Assembly (NCBI GenBank): GCA_947631215.1
Contig: CANRKN010000010.1
Location: 1-35,557 of the forward strand
Direction: 5' to 3'
Origin: an uncultured Oscillospiraceae bacterium
GTDB lineage: Bacteria > Bacillota_A > Clostridia > Oscillospirales > Oscillospiraceae
DNA: 35,557 bases
Below the pieces are notes generated by a model, which saw only the letters and a list, made by a program, of their open reading frames with translations, did no database searches and was not told the origin of the DNA. The position numbers and the translations under genes are program-made. This document shows positions 1 through 6,779 of the stretch, one piece after another (position 1 is the stretch's first letter; the number at the start of each line of letters is the position of its first letter).

Positions 1-3000
1 TCTTCGTCGTCAGCCACAGCCTGCGCGGCCTCGATGGCGGCGGCGATGCCAGCCTCGGTCCAGGACTCCTCGGTGTAGTCCTCTTCCTTCAGCGCCTCAG
101 CGTCGGCGATAGCGGCCTCCAGCTCGCTCTTGTCGACGGGCGCGGCCTTCTCCAGCTTGGCCATAGCGTCGTCCAGGGCCTTCTGGGCCTTGTCGACCTG
201 CGCCTGCTTCACGTTGACGTTGGTGTCAACGGACTTGGCGGTGGCCAGAGCAGTGGCGATGGCTTCCTTGTTGGCAGCCCAAGACTCCTTGGTGTAGTCA
301 GCTTCCTTCAGCGCCTCAGCGGCGGCGATGGAGGCCTTCAGAGCGGTCTTGTCGACCGTGCCTTCCTTGACCAGGCCCTTCACAGCGGCGTCCAGAGCGT
401 CGGCCGCGGCCTTGATCTTGGACTCAACACCGGCCTCGAGAGCCTTCTGAGCGTTCTCAAGGGCCTTCTGCATGACCTTCCAAGACTCGTAGGTGTAATT
501 CTCGGGAGTGCCGATGCCCTTGGCAGCGTTGATGGCCTTCTGCAGGGCCTCGCGGCTCTTCACAACAGGATTCAGATAGTTGTGGACAGCGCAGATGTCC
601 TGGATCAGCTTGATGATCTTCGCACGGTTGACCATGGTGTTGGCGTAGGTGCCGCCATCCACAAAGGCCTGCAGGTCGGCAGCGTCCTTATCCAGTACGG
701 TGAACGCGTCGTCAAGGGTCTTCACGGTGCCATGGACATAGCTGGTGTAATCAGTGCCGGACTTCAGCTCGTAGTCGCTCTTGATCAGAGCCTTCTCGTC
801 GGCGATGGCAGCCTTGGCGGCCTTCATGCCGGCGGTCCACTTGGTGATGCTCTCCACCGCAACGGTCTTGTTCTCGCGGTTGGCAAGGCCGTCACCGACG
901 TTCACGTTCAGCGCCAGTCCCATGTCGCTGGTCGTGACCTTGTACTCGTTCATGAACGCCTTCGTAGCGCCGGTAGGAAGAGTACCGGTGTAGAACACCG
1001 CCTGGCTCTCGCCATTCGGGCCATGGTCGTACCAACCGCTGACGCCCTTGACTGCGGCGATCTTCGTGCCGTCGGCGGCGGTCAGCACCATCTCGGCGCT
1101 GTCATACTTTGCGTTACCAGTGCCGTACACGTTGGAATTGGCCAGGCTTTCGTTCAGGGTGACCGTGATCTTCAGGCAATCGCCGGCGAGAGGTGTGCCG
1201 GTGACATCAAAGTTCTTATAGGTGATGGTAGCGTTGGTGGCGCCGGGATCAACAACGATGGCGTTGGTCTTTGTGCTGATCTTGGGGCCATAGTAATCGG
1301 CGCTGGTGAATTTGACCTCAGCCGTGTCGACGACCTCCGTGCTCCACACATTAGCGGAGGTAGCGGTGCCGGTGGCATTGGTCTGGTTATAGGCCCTGTA
1401 CAGGGTGATGGTGATCACATCAGTGGTGGTAAAGGCTCTCTGGTCATTTCTGATGGAGAAGTTGACATTGCCACTGCTGCTGCTACCGTATACGATATAG
1501 CCCTCAGCCTCGTTTGCGCCCTCACCGCCATTGAACACAGTCTTCGTGATGGAGGTAGGAACATTAGTGTCAACTGTGTGGCTCAACACCGTGTTGTTGG
1601 CGGGATCCAGCTCAAGGATCTGCTCCTTCGCGGCAAAATCGTCGGTGCCGTCGATAACCGTATCTATGCCAGAGAACCACGTCAGGTACTCTTTGTTCAG
1701 CTTGACGGAAATGCCGTAGTGGGTGCCGTCATAGTTCGCGCCGTTGCCGGAGTCAGGGATACCGATTTGGAAGGTGACCGTCTTGTCGTTGGTGGCCTTC
1801 TCATTCAGGATCTTCGCGGTGGCAGAAGTCTTCATCAGAGCCTTGGACAGCTCCTCGGAGGCCTTCATGAAATCGTAATAGGTAACGTCCTTCTGGAAGC
1901 CGTTCAGACCGGTGTGATCCTGGTCCAGCAGTTTGGACAGGTTGGCGTCGTTAGATACAACTGCAAAACTAGCATAATCAGGAGAGAGCGTTCCGGCAGT
2001 GTTAGCCGCCGCCTTGGCAGCGGTATACTCCTCGATCTGCTTGGCCAGGGCCTCGCTGTCTGCGTGACTGGGCAGGGCGTTGTCGGCCTCGAGAGCCTCA
2101 GCAGTCTCCACCAGCGCCTTCACAGCGGCGTATTTCGCATAGGTCTTGCCAGTGGCAGACAGGCCGTTGAAGTCCTCAGCAGCCTTGGCAGCGGCCTTCA
2201 TGGCAGCCAGGTAGTCAGCCTTGTACATCTCGGTCCAGGGAGTCTCGTCCAGAGCGTCGGGGTCGACGCTGCCAGTCGTGAAGCCCGTGGGGGCAGTCGT
2301 ATAGATGTGGCCCAGGCCCTTGCCAGCGGTGGCAGCGCCATAGGTGTTGCCGACAGGCTTGCCGTCGGCGCCGACATAGGCGTTAGGATAGATATCGGTC
2401 CAAGCGATGGTGGTCCACTCGCTGATGGCCTGCAGGCCGCCGTTGATACCGTCAGAGGTGGCCCAGTCGTCAGCAGTCTTGGGGACCAGCCCCTCGACAT
2501 AATTGCCGCCAGTAGCAGTATAGCCGACCAGCTTGTTCACGACCGTGGTGACACTCGCGGTGGTGACATCGGTGCCGATCTCAATGCCGTCCAGACCCTC
2601 TTCCAGCATCTTCACAGCCAGAGCATAGGTCTTGTTGAACTCGGAAGCGGGATCGCCGTCCACATAAGTACCGTTGATCTGCGCGTCGGTGTCGCCCTTG
2701 CCGTAGAGCTCACCGGCGTCCACGCGGGTCTTATAGGGAGCGGCCTTCTCCACGGCCTCTTCCAGAGCCAGGTGAGACGCATGGCTCACGACGCCCAGAG
2801 CGACCAGCAGAGGCAGGTCCTCCACTTCCTCCTCGGGCATGATGGAGGCCATCTCGGGCTCGTCAACGACGGGCTCCTCGTCGGGCTCCTCCGCGGCGGG
2901 CGCGTCAACGACGGGCTCTTCCACGGGTTCCTCGGCCTCAGGGGCCACAGGAGCCTCAGGGGCCACGGGCGCCTCTTCGACGACTTCGGCCGGAGCCTCT

Positions 3001-3089
3001 GCCTCGAACTCCTCGGCCGCTACGGCCGGGACGCACAGGGACAGAACCATGACCAGCGTCAAAAGCAGGCTAAGTGCACGTTTTGTCAT
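1..3089 (-). CDS. Secreted surface protein with FIVAR-like repeats (partial, C-terminus off window)
   Basis: The gene runs off the left edge, so at least 1029 residues are present and the C-terminus is unseen. It starts at ATG 3089-3087, seven nucleotides downstream of an AGGAGG site (3098-3103). The N-terminus is a signal peptide (MTKRALSLLLTLVMVLSLCV, then PAVAA), followed by a Glu/Pro/Val/Ala-rich spacer to about residue 80. The middle is Ala/Thr-rich with beta-rich stretches and no recognised catalytic motif. The last ~200 visible residues hold three FIVAR-like helical repeats, marked by 'NYTYESW', 'DYTKESW' and 'DYTEESW', each followed by an Ala/Lys/Leu-rich helix pair with 'VDKT', 'VDKA' or 'VDKS'. 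FIVAR repeats are usually stalk or binding modules of cell-surface proteins in Gram-positive bacteria. A wall or S-layer anchor probably lies beyond the window. Product class is fairly certain; ligand is unknown. Confidence 0.85.
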   Translation of the reverse strand, partial: MTKRALSLLLTLVMVLSLCVPAVAAEEFEAEAPAEVVEEAPVAPEAPVAPEAEEPVEEPVVDAPAAEEPDEEPVVDEPEMASIMPEEEVEDLPLLVALGVVSHASHLALEEAVEKAAPYKTRVDAGELYGKGDTDAQINGTYVDGDPASEFNKTYALAVKMLEEGLDGIEIGTDVTTASVTTVVNKLVGYTATGGNYVEGLVPKTADDWATSDGINGGLQAISEWTTIAWTDIYPNAYVGADGKPVGNTYGAATAGKGLGHIYTTAPTGFTTGSVDPDALDETPWTEMYKADYLAAMKAAAKAAEDFNGLSATGKTYAKYAAVKALVETAEALEADNALPSHADSEALAKQIEEYTAAKAAANTAGTLSPDYASFAVVSNDANLSKLLDQDHTGLNGFQKDVTYYDFMKASEELSKALMKTSATAKILNEKATNDKTVTFQIGIPDSGNGANYDGTHYGISVKLNKEYLTWFSGIDTVIDGTDDFAAKEQILELDPANNTVLSHTVDTNVPTSITKTVFNGGEGANEAEGYIVYGSSSSGNVNFSIRNDQRAFTTTDVITITLYRAYNQTNATGTATSANVWSTEVVDTAEVKFTSADYYGPKISTKTNAIVVDPGATNATITYKNFDVTGTPLAGDCLKITVTLNESLANSNVYGTGNAKYDSAEMVLTAADGTKIAAVKGVSGWYDHGPNGESQAVFYTGTLPTGATKAFMNEYKVTTSDMGLALNVNVGDGLANRENKTVAVESITKWTAGMKAAKAAIADEKALIKSDYELKSGTDYTSYVHGTVKTLDDAFTVLDKDAADLQAFVDGGTYANTMVNRAKIIKLIQDICAVHNYLNPVVKSREALQKAINAAKGIGTPENYTYESWKVMQKALENAQKALEAGVESKIKAAADALDAAVKGLVKEGTVDKTALKASIAAAEALKEADYTKESWAANKEAIATALATAKSVDTNVNVKQAQVDKAQKALDDAMAKLEKAAPVDKSELEAAIADAEALKEEDYTEESWTEAGIAAAIEAAQAVADDE

Positions 3090-3306
3090 TTTGTTGTCCT
3101 CCTAATGATTTTTCGGTTTTCTTCGCGCCCGGTCCTTTTACAACAGAATTTACATTCCGTTGTTAATGGGGCGCTCCGGCCAGGAGGGAGGACTGCCGGG
3201 GAGGGGCCATGGCGTGGGCCCGGGCGGCGCATGGGGCGGGCCATGGGGGCATAAACACATTTTTGCATTCCGCTTTTTTCCGTGGCCCGGATGGCGGAAA
3301 AATGGC
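3090..3306. other. Intergenic region with an imperfect inverted repeat (3141-3162)
   Basis: This gap separates the leftward surface-protein gene from the rightward tRNA promoter. It contains the surface gene's ribosome site and an inverted repeat, CAACAGAAT (3141-3149) / ATTCCGTTG (3154-3162), with one mismatch and a four-base loop. The repeat could be an operator for the surface gene. The rest (3163-3300) is very G-rich, and I see no gene in it. No convincing -35/-10 pair was found for the surface gene. Confidence 0.3.
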
Positions 3307-3335
3307 TTGACTTTCCCGGGCGCGTTGAGTATAAT
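3307..3335 (+). promoter_or_regulatory. Sigma-A promoter for tRNA-Ser
   Basis: A -35 box TTGACT (3307-3312) and a consensus -10 box TATAAT (3330-3335) are separated by exactly 17 bases. The -10 box ends 19 bases before the mature tRNA 5' end, so the promoter belongs to the tRNA gene. Confidence 0.85.
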
Positions 3336-3354
3336 AAACAGGTCCGACAGCTAT

Positions 3355-3447
3355 GGAGAAGTCGCGTAGTTTGGTCGAGCGCGCACGATTGGAAATCGTG
3401 TATACCCCATAAGGGTATCGAGGGTTCGAATCCCTCCTTCTCCGCCA
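3355..3447 (+). tRNA. tRNA-Ser (anticodon GGA)
   Basis: The 7-bp acceptor stem GGAGAAG (3355-3361) pairs with CTTCTCC (3437-3443). It is followed by discriminator G and an encoded CCA (3445-3447). The anticodon arm is CACGA-TTGGAAA-TCGTG with GGA at 3391-3393, which reads UCC/UCU serine codons. A long variable arm (TATACCCC..GGGTATC) and the T-arm GGGTTCGAATCCC mark a class II serine tRNA. Short protein-like frames crossing this locus on both strands are artefacts. Confidence 0.96.
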
Positions 3448-3462
3448 CGTCAGAAGCGCTTT

Positions 3463-3564
3463 GAAGATTCGAGGTCCTGGCAAGCCAGGCCCCCTCATCG
3501 GTCAAAGCGCTTCTTCCTTTTTCCCATGCGACCCGCTGCGCTGGGCTCGCATGGGAGCCCTGGA
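3463..3564. repeat. Structured tandem repeat, copy 1
   Basis: First of two adjacent ~102-bp units directly downstream of tRNA-Ser. The first 42 bases, from GAAGATTCGAGG to CTCATCGGTCA, are identical in both copies and contain the hairpin CCTGGC-AA-GCCAGG. This core is bracketed by a perfect 10-bp inverted repeat, GAAGCGCTTT (3453-3462) and AAAGCGCTTC (3504-3513). The second half is a hairpin with a 9-bp stem CCCATGCGA (3523-3531) / TCGCATGGG (3547-3555) around the 15-base loop CCCGCTGCGCTGGGC. No coding function is evident. It looks like a dispersed intergenic element or a structured RNA; which one is unknown. Confidence 0.75.
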
Positions 3565-3666
3565 GAAGATTCGAGGTCCTGGCAAGCCAGGCCCCCTCAT
3601 CGGTCAGAGGTCTTTCTCCTTTTTCCCGCGAAACCCGCTGCGCTGGGCTTTCGCGGGGGCCCCGAG
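3565..3666. repeat. Structured tandem repeat, copy 2
   Basis: Second unit of the tandem pair. The 42-base core is the same as in copy 1. The terminal hairpin keeps the identical 15-base loop (3634-3648) but has a different 9-bp stem, CCCGCGAAA (3625-3633) / TTTCGCGGG (3649-3657), again perfectly paired. The core is bracketed by GGAGAA (3562-3567) / TTCTCC (3614-3619), not by the copy 1 arms. Stems that change on both sides while staying paired suggest that the structure, not the stem sequence, is kept. Confidence 0.75.
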
Positions 3667-3684
3667 AGAGTGATGTATAAAAAC

Positions 3685-3717
3685 ACGGCAGCCGCAAAAG
3701 CGGCTGCCGTATTTTTT
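3685..3717. terminator. Bidirectional rho-independent terminator
   Basis: A perfect 11-bp stem ACGGCAGCCGC (3685-3695) / GCGGCTGCCGT (3700-3710) closes an AAAA loop. It is followed by ATTTTTT on the plus strand, and on the minus strand a T-rich GTGTTTTT follows. It ends the tRNA/repeat transcript rightward and the twelve-gene operon leftward; the last operon gene stops at 3734. Confidence 0.9.
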
Positions 3718-3733
3718 GGTGAAAGGGAGCGGG

Positions 3734-3928
3734 TTACTTTTTGTTCCGCTTGACCTTTTCCTGCATGGCCATGACCACGCAGATCAGGTTGATGAAGCCC
3801 AGCACCGCCACGGTGATGCGGATGCCCAGGGGCAGCTCCTTGTTCTCATACAGCACGAAGCAGACGCCGTCCAGCCCCGCCGCCGCTATGATGCTGACGG
3901 CCACTTGGATCTTATCCGATACTTTCAT
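3734..3928 (-). CDS. Small membrane protein of unknown function (64 aa)
   Basis: This is a 64-residue protein with two predicted transmembrane helices, roughly residues 8-27 (VAVSIIAAAGLDGVCFVLY) and 35-54 (GIRITVAVLGFINLICVVM), and a Lys/Arg-rich C-terminus (EKVKRNKK). It should therefore be a membrane hairpin with its tail in the cytoplasm. It starts 24 nt after the Cys-rich peptide gene and is the last gene before the terminator at 3685-3710. A good AGGAGG site lies upstream (about 3931-3936). I do not recognise a family. By position it could be an immunity or accessory protein for the preceding peptide, but that is only inference. Confidence 0.7.
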   Translation of the reverse strand: MKVSDKIQVAVSIIAAAGLDGVCFVLYENKELPLGIRITVAVLGFINLICVVMAMQEKVKRNKK

Positions 3929-3952
3929 TTTTCCTCCTCCTGACAGATGTTG

Positions 3953-4174
3953 TTACACAAGGCAGGCAGACGTGGTCGCCTTCTTGTATTGGCAATGATA
4001 GCTGCCGCTGCTTTGCGCCGCCTTCGCGGCCTCCGCGTCCCGATAGGGACATTTCGTGCCCTTGTTGTTGGCGCAGTCCGCACAGTTGGCCTGGACAAAC
4101 GTGACTTTCGGGTCCGCAGTGCTGCCGGCGCCGCCGGTCACGGCGTCCAGGGCCTCTTCGTTCATGTTGTTCAT
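3953..4174 (-). CDS. Cys-rich peptide with double-glycine-type leader (putative RiPP-like precursor, 73 aa)
   Basis: The N-terminus MNNMNEEALDAVTGG ends in a Gly-Gly at residues 14-15 preceded by the hydrophobic pattern L..V, typical of double-glycine leaders cleaved by C39-peptidase exporters. The following ~58 residues hold five cysteines at 31, 34, 42, 61 and 71, arranged CxxC-x7-CPY ... CQYK ... ACLV. This could be a disulfide or metal-binding peptide, or a modified peptide substrate. An AAGGAGG site precedes ATG 4174. The gene sits 21 nt after two methyltransferase-STAS genes and 24 nt before a small membrane protein. No C39 transporter or known RiPP enzyme is in the window, so 'precursor' is a hypothesis. 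A small cytoplasmic zinc-binding protein is the alternative. Confidence 0.7.
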   Translation of the reverse strand: MNNMNEEALDAVTGGAGSTADPKVTFVQANCADCANNKGTKCPYRDAEAAKAAQSSGSYHCQYKKATTSACLV

Positions 4175-4195
4175 TTTTGTTCCTCCTTGTATGTT

Positions 4196-5434
4196 TTACT
4201 TTATGGTCAGCACGTCATCGTAGCCCGTCTGCTCGAAAATGGAGCGGATAAGCTCGTTGGCGCCGGTGACTACGACATGGCCGCCGCCCAGGCGCTTCAC
4301 CATGATGAGCAGCACGCGCAGGCCGGCGGAGGAGATGTACTCCAGACGGGACATATCCACCTGAGCGGCCGTGAGGGCGTTTTCCCCTGCGGCCTTCTCA
4401 AAGGCGGCCAAAAACTCCGGCGCGGTGAGGGAGTCCACCCGGCCCCGCAGGGCGACGGTGAGCTCCGAACCGTTCACGGCCGTATCCAGGCCGAAGGCGC
4501 CGCCCGTCTCTCGGACGGGCTCTGCCCAGTCCGGGTCCGGGGTCAGCTCCCATACCACCAGGTCCGCGTAGAGCTTTTCCATGGCCTGGCGCTGCTGTTC
4601 GTCCAGCTGGGAGAATACCTTCAGCTCCGGCATGTGCTGGCCCATGGGCAGCTTCCGTACCTTCAGGCCCACTTCCTTCATCAGGGCCTCGGCCTTGGGG
4701 TAGTCCTCCTTATGGCCGTAGCGGATGACCATGTCGTTGTCGCCCACCACCACGTCCGCCTGGGCGGACAGGGTGGTGAAGACGCTTACGACGTTTTTGA
4801 AGCCCTCCACGCCCAGCACGGACACCAGGGTGCCCACAGTGCGCTGGCCGGACTCCACGTCGGGGGTGAGCCAGCGGCCGCCGAATTCCTTCAGGAGCCG
4901 CCGCACGTTGGCGCAGAGCTGCCGTACCTCCGACTGGGTGAGGTAGGTCAGCGTACTCTCGGCGGTGAAGCACACCGGCCCCTCCACGCCGTCCAGGGCG
5001 GCCCGGAGGGAGGTGTAGCTGGTAAAGTCCGCGGCCCGGTATTCCGCCGGGGCGGGGCGGTTTTTACCGGCCAGCAGCCTTTTCATCAGCGGGGCCATCC
5101 CGTCGATGACGATGGGCAGGTCACAGCCGATGAAGCGCTTATGGCCAAGGCCCTCCCACAGGGCCCGGGGGGTATAGCCGCAGCCCAGGTCCACGATGGT
5201 TTTCTCCGGCACGGCGGCCAGGAATCGGTTCATGGTCTCGTGGTAGGCATCCGTGCCGGCCATCATGCCCATGGAAAGGGCGGCCTGCTGTTCGCCCTTG
5301 AATACCTCGTCCGGGTCGATGTGCAGCTCCCTGGCCATCATGGCCGCGTCCTCGTCCCCGGCCTTCATGAGGTACACCAGGGTGGACCTGGCGCCGTTGA
5401 ACGCGGGGTTGGTCCTCGCTCTCAGTTCATCCAT
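4196..5434 (-). CDS. SAM-dependent methyltransferase-STAS domain fusion, copy 2 (412 aa)
   Basis: Residues 1 to ~300 form a class I methyltransferase resembling the leucine-carboxyl-methyltransferase/polyketide O-methyltransferase group. SAM motif I is VDLGCGYTPRAL (81-92), then GCDLP (103-107), and a 'TLTYLTQSEVRQL' segment typical of that group. Residues ~314-412 are a STAS domain ending in 'DMSRLEYISSAGLRVLL', whose SSAG (368-371) matches the phosphorylatable serine site of anti-anti-sigma factors of the RsbV/SpoIIAA type. The start ATG 5434 follows GGAGGT. It lies 27 nt after a close paralogue (5462-6703), and the STAS part is the best-conserved region between them. The methyl acceptor is unknown. 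The protein is soluble, with no signal peptide or membrane segment. Confidence 0.85.
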   Translation of the reverse strand: MDELRARTNPAFNGARSTLVYLMKAGDEDAAMMARELHIDPDEVFKGEQQAALSMGMMAGTDAYHETMNRFLAAVPEKTIVDLGCGYTPRALWEGLGHKRFIGCDLPIVIDGMAPLMKRLLAGKNRPAPAEYRAADFTSYTSLRAALDGVEGPVCFTAESTLTYLTQSEVRQLCANVRRLLKEFGGRWLTPDVESGQRTVGTLVSVLGVEGFKNVVSVFTTLSAQADVVVGDNDMVIRYGHKEDYPKAEALMKEVGLKVRKLPMGQHMPELKVFSQLDEQQRQAMEKLYADLVVWELTPDPDWAEPVRETGGAFGLDTAVNGSELTVALRGRVDSLTAPEFLAAFEKAAGENALTAAQVDMSRLEYISSAGLRVLLIMVKRLGGGHVVVTGANELIRSIFEQTGYDDVLTIK

Positions 5435-5461
5435 GTGTCAGATACCTCCGGGTCCGGCCGG

Positions 5462-6703
5462 TCATTTTATGGTCAGCACGTAGTTATAGCCTGTCTGTTC
5501 GAAGATGGAGAGGATGAGCTCGCTGGCTCCGGTGACGGTGACATGGCCCATGCCCAGGCGCTTCGTCATGATGAGCAGCACACGAAGCCCCGCGGAGGAG
5601 ATGTACTCCAGATGGGACATATCCACCTTGGCGTCCGTAATGGTATGGGCGTCCGCGGCCTTCTCAAAGGCGGCCAGAAACTCCGGCGCGGTGAGGGAGT
5701 CCACCCGGCCCCGGAGGGTAAAGGTGACTTCGTCTCCGTCCACATCCGTGCGCAGGGCGAAGGCGCCGCCCGTCGTCTCACGGACAGGCTCTTTCCAGGC
5801 CGGGTCCGGGGTGATCTCCCAGACGGTCAGGCCTGCGTACAGCTTCTTCATATTCTCCCGCTGCTGCTCGTCCAGCTGGGCGAACACCTTCAGCTCCGGC
5901 ATGTGCCCGCCTATGGGAAGCAGCTTTGCCTTCAGGCCGTTTTCAGCCAGAAGGGCCGCGGCCTTCTCAAATCCGTCCTTGGCCCCGGAGCGGACCACCA
6001 GGTCGTTGTCGCCAACGGTCACGTCCGACTGGGCGGACAGGGTATTGTAGGCGCTCATCATGTTTTTGATGGCCTCCTCGCCCATCACGGCCCGCAGCGT
6101 GCCTATGGTACGCTTGTTCGCCTCCGGGTCCGGGGTGAGGAGCCTGCCGCCGAACTCTCTCAGCACCCGCCCCACGTTGGCGCACAGCTGCCGGACTTCT
6201 GATTGGGTCAGGTAGGCCAGCGTCCCCTCGCTAGTGAGGCACAGCGGCCCCTCCACCCCGTCCAGGGCAGACCGGAGGGAGGCGTAGCTGGTAAAGTCCG
6301 CGGCCCGGTATTCCGCCGGAGCGGGCCGGTTTTTGCCGGCCAGGAGCTTTTTTATCAGCGGGGCCATCTCGTCGATGACGATGGGCAGGTCGCAGCCGAT
6401 GAAGCGCTTGTTTTCAAGACCCTTCCGCAGGGCCCGGGGGGTGTAGCCGCAGCCCAGGTCCACGACGGTCTTCTCCGGCGCGGCGGCCAGGAACCGGTCC
6501 ATGATCTCGTGGTAGGCGTCCACGCAGGCCATCATGCCTAAGGAAAGGGCATCCCGCTTCTCGCCGCCAAACTGTTCGTCCGGGTCGATGTGCAGTTCTC
6601 CGGCCATCATGGCCGCGTCCTTGTCCCCGGCCTTCATGAGATACACCAGGGTGGACTTGGCCGCGTTGAACGCGGGGTTGGTCCTTGCTCTCAATTCATC
6701 CAT
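5462..6703 (-). CDS. SAM-dependent methyltransferase-STAS domain fusion, copy 1 (413 aa)
   Basis: This has the same architecture as the next gene downstream: methyltransferase with VDLGCGYTPRAL and FIGCDLP motifs, then a C-terminal STAS domain with 'DMSHLEYISSAGLRVLL'. The two proteins are alike almost end to end, including the opening 'MDELRARTNPAFN' and the ending 'DVLTIK'/'YVLTIK'. They differ most at residues 185-260, which may set substrate preference. Tandem duplication is the simplest origin. It lies 76 nt after the wall-anchored beta-helix gene, a gap that includes a 14-base GC palindrome near 6740-6753. An AAGGAGA site precedes ATG 6703. Role in signalling or peptide/metabolite methylation cannot be told from sequence alone. 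Confidence 0.85.
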   Translation of the reverse strand: MDELRARTNPAFNAAKSTLVYLMKAGDKDAAMMAGELHIDPDEQFGGEKRDALSLGMMACVDAYHEIMDRFLAAAPEKTVVDLGCGYTPRALRKGLENKRFIGCDLPIVIDEMAPLIKKLLAGKNRPAPAEYRAADFTSYASLRSALDGVEGPLCLTSEGTLAYLTQSEVRQLCANVGRVLREFGGRLLTPDPEANKRTIGTLRAVMGEEAIKNMMSAYNTLSAQSDVTVGDNDLVVRSGAKDGFEKAAALLAENGLKAKLLPIGGHMPELKVFAQLDEQQRENMKKLYAGLTVWEITPDPAWKEPVRETTGGAFALRTDVDGDEVTFTLRGRVDSLTAPEFLAAFEKAADAHTITDAKVDMSHLEYISSAGLRVLLIMTKRLGMGHVTVTGASELILSIFEQTGYNYVLTIK

Positions 6704-6779
6704 ATATGTCGTCTCCTTATGATTTGGTCAGTCACTTGATGGGCGGCGCGCCGCCGCGGCCGGTCTGCCCGGGGATGGG

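Noticed and set aside
582..3254. 890-codon open frame on the plus strand
   Set aside because: It is antisense to the surface protein, which has a signal peptide, AGGAGG site and FIVAR repeats. The plus-frame product is Gly/Val/His-rich with no domain.
3463..3666. CRISPR array or insertion sequence
   Set aside because: There are only two units, adjacent without spacers, and no transposase or cas gene is nearby.
3086..3697. Open frames over the tRNA and tandem repeat (such as one containing 'SPAQRV' and 'TDEGAWLARTSNL' twice)
   Set aside because: They translate a tRNA gene and its adjacent non-coding repeat. The apparent protein repeat is the DNA repeat.
3947..6202. 751-codon plus-strand frame over the methyltransferase-STAS genes
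   Set aside because: Its product is low-complexity, His/Gly/Val-rich and internally repeated only because the two genes beneath it are paralogues.
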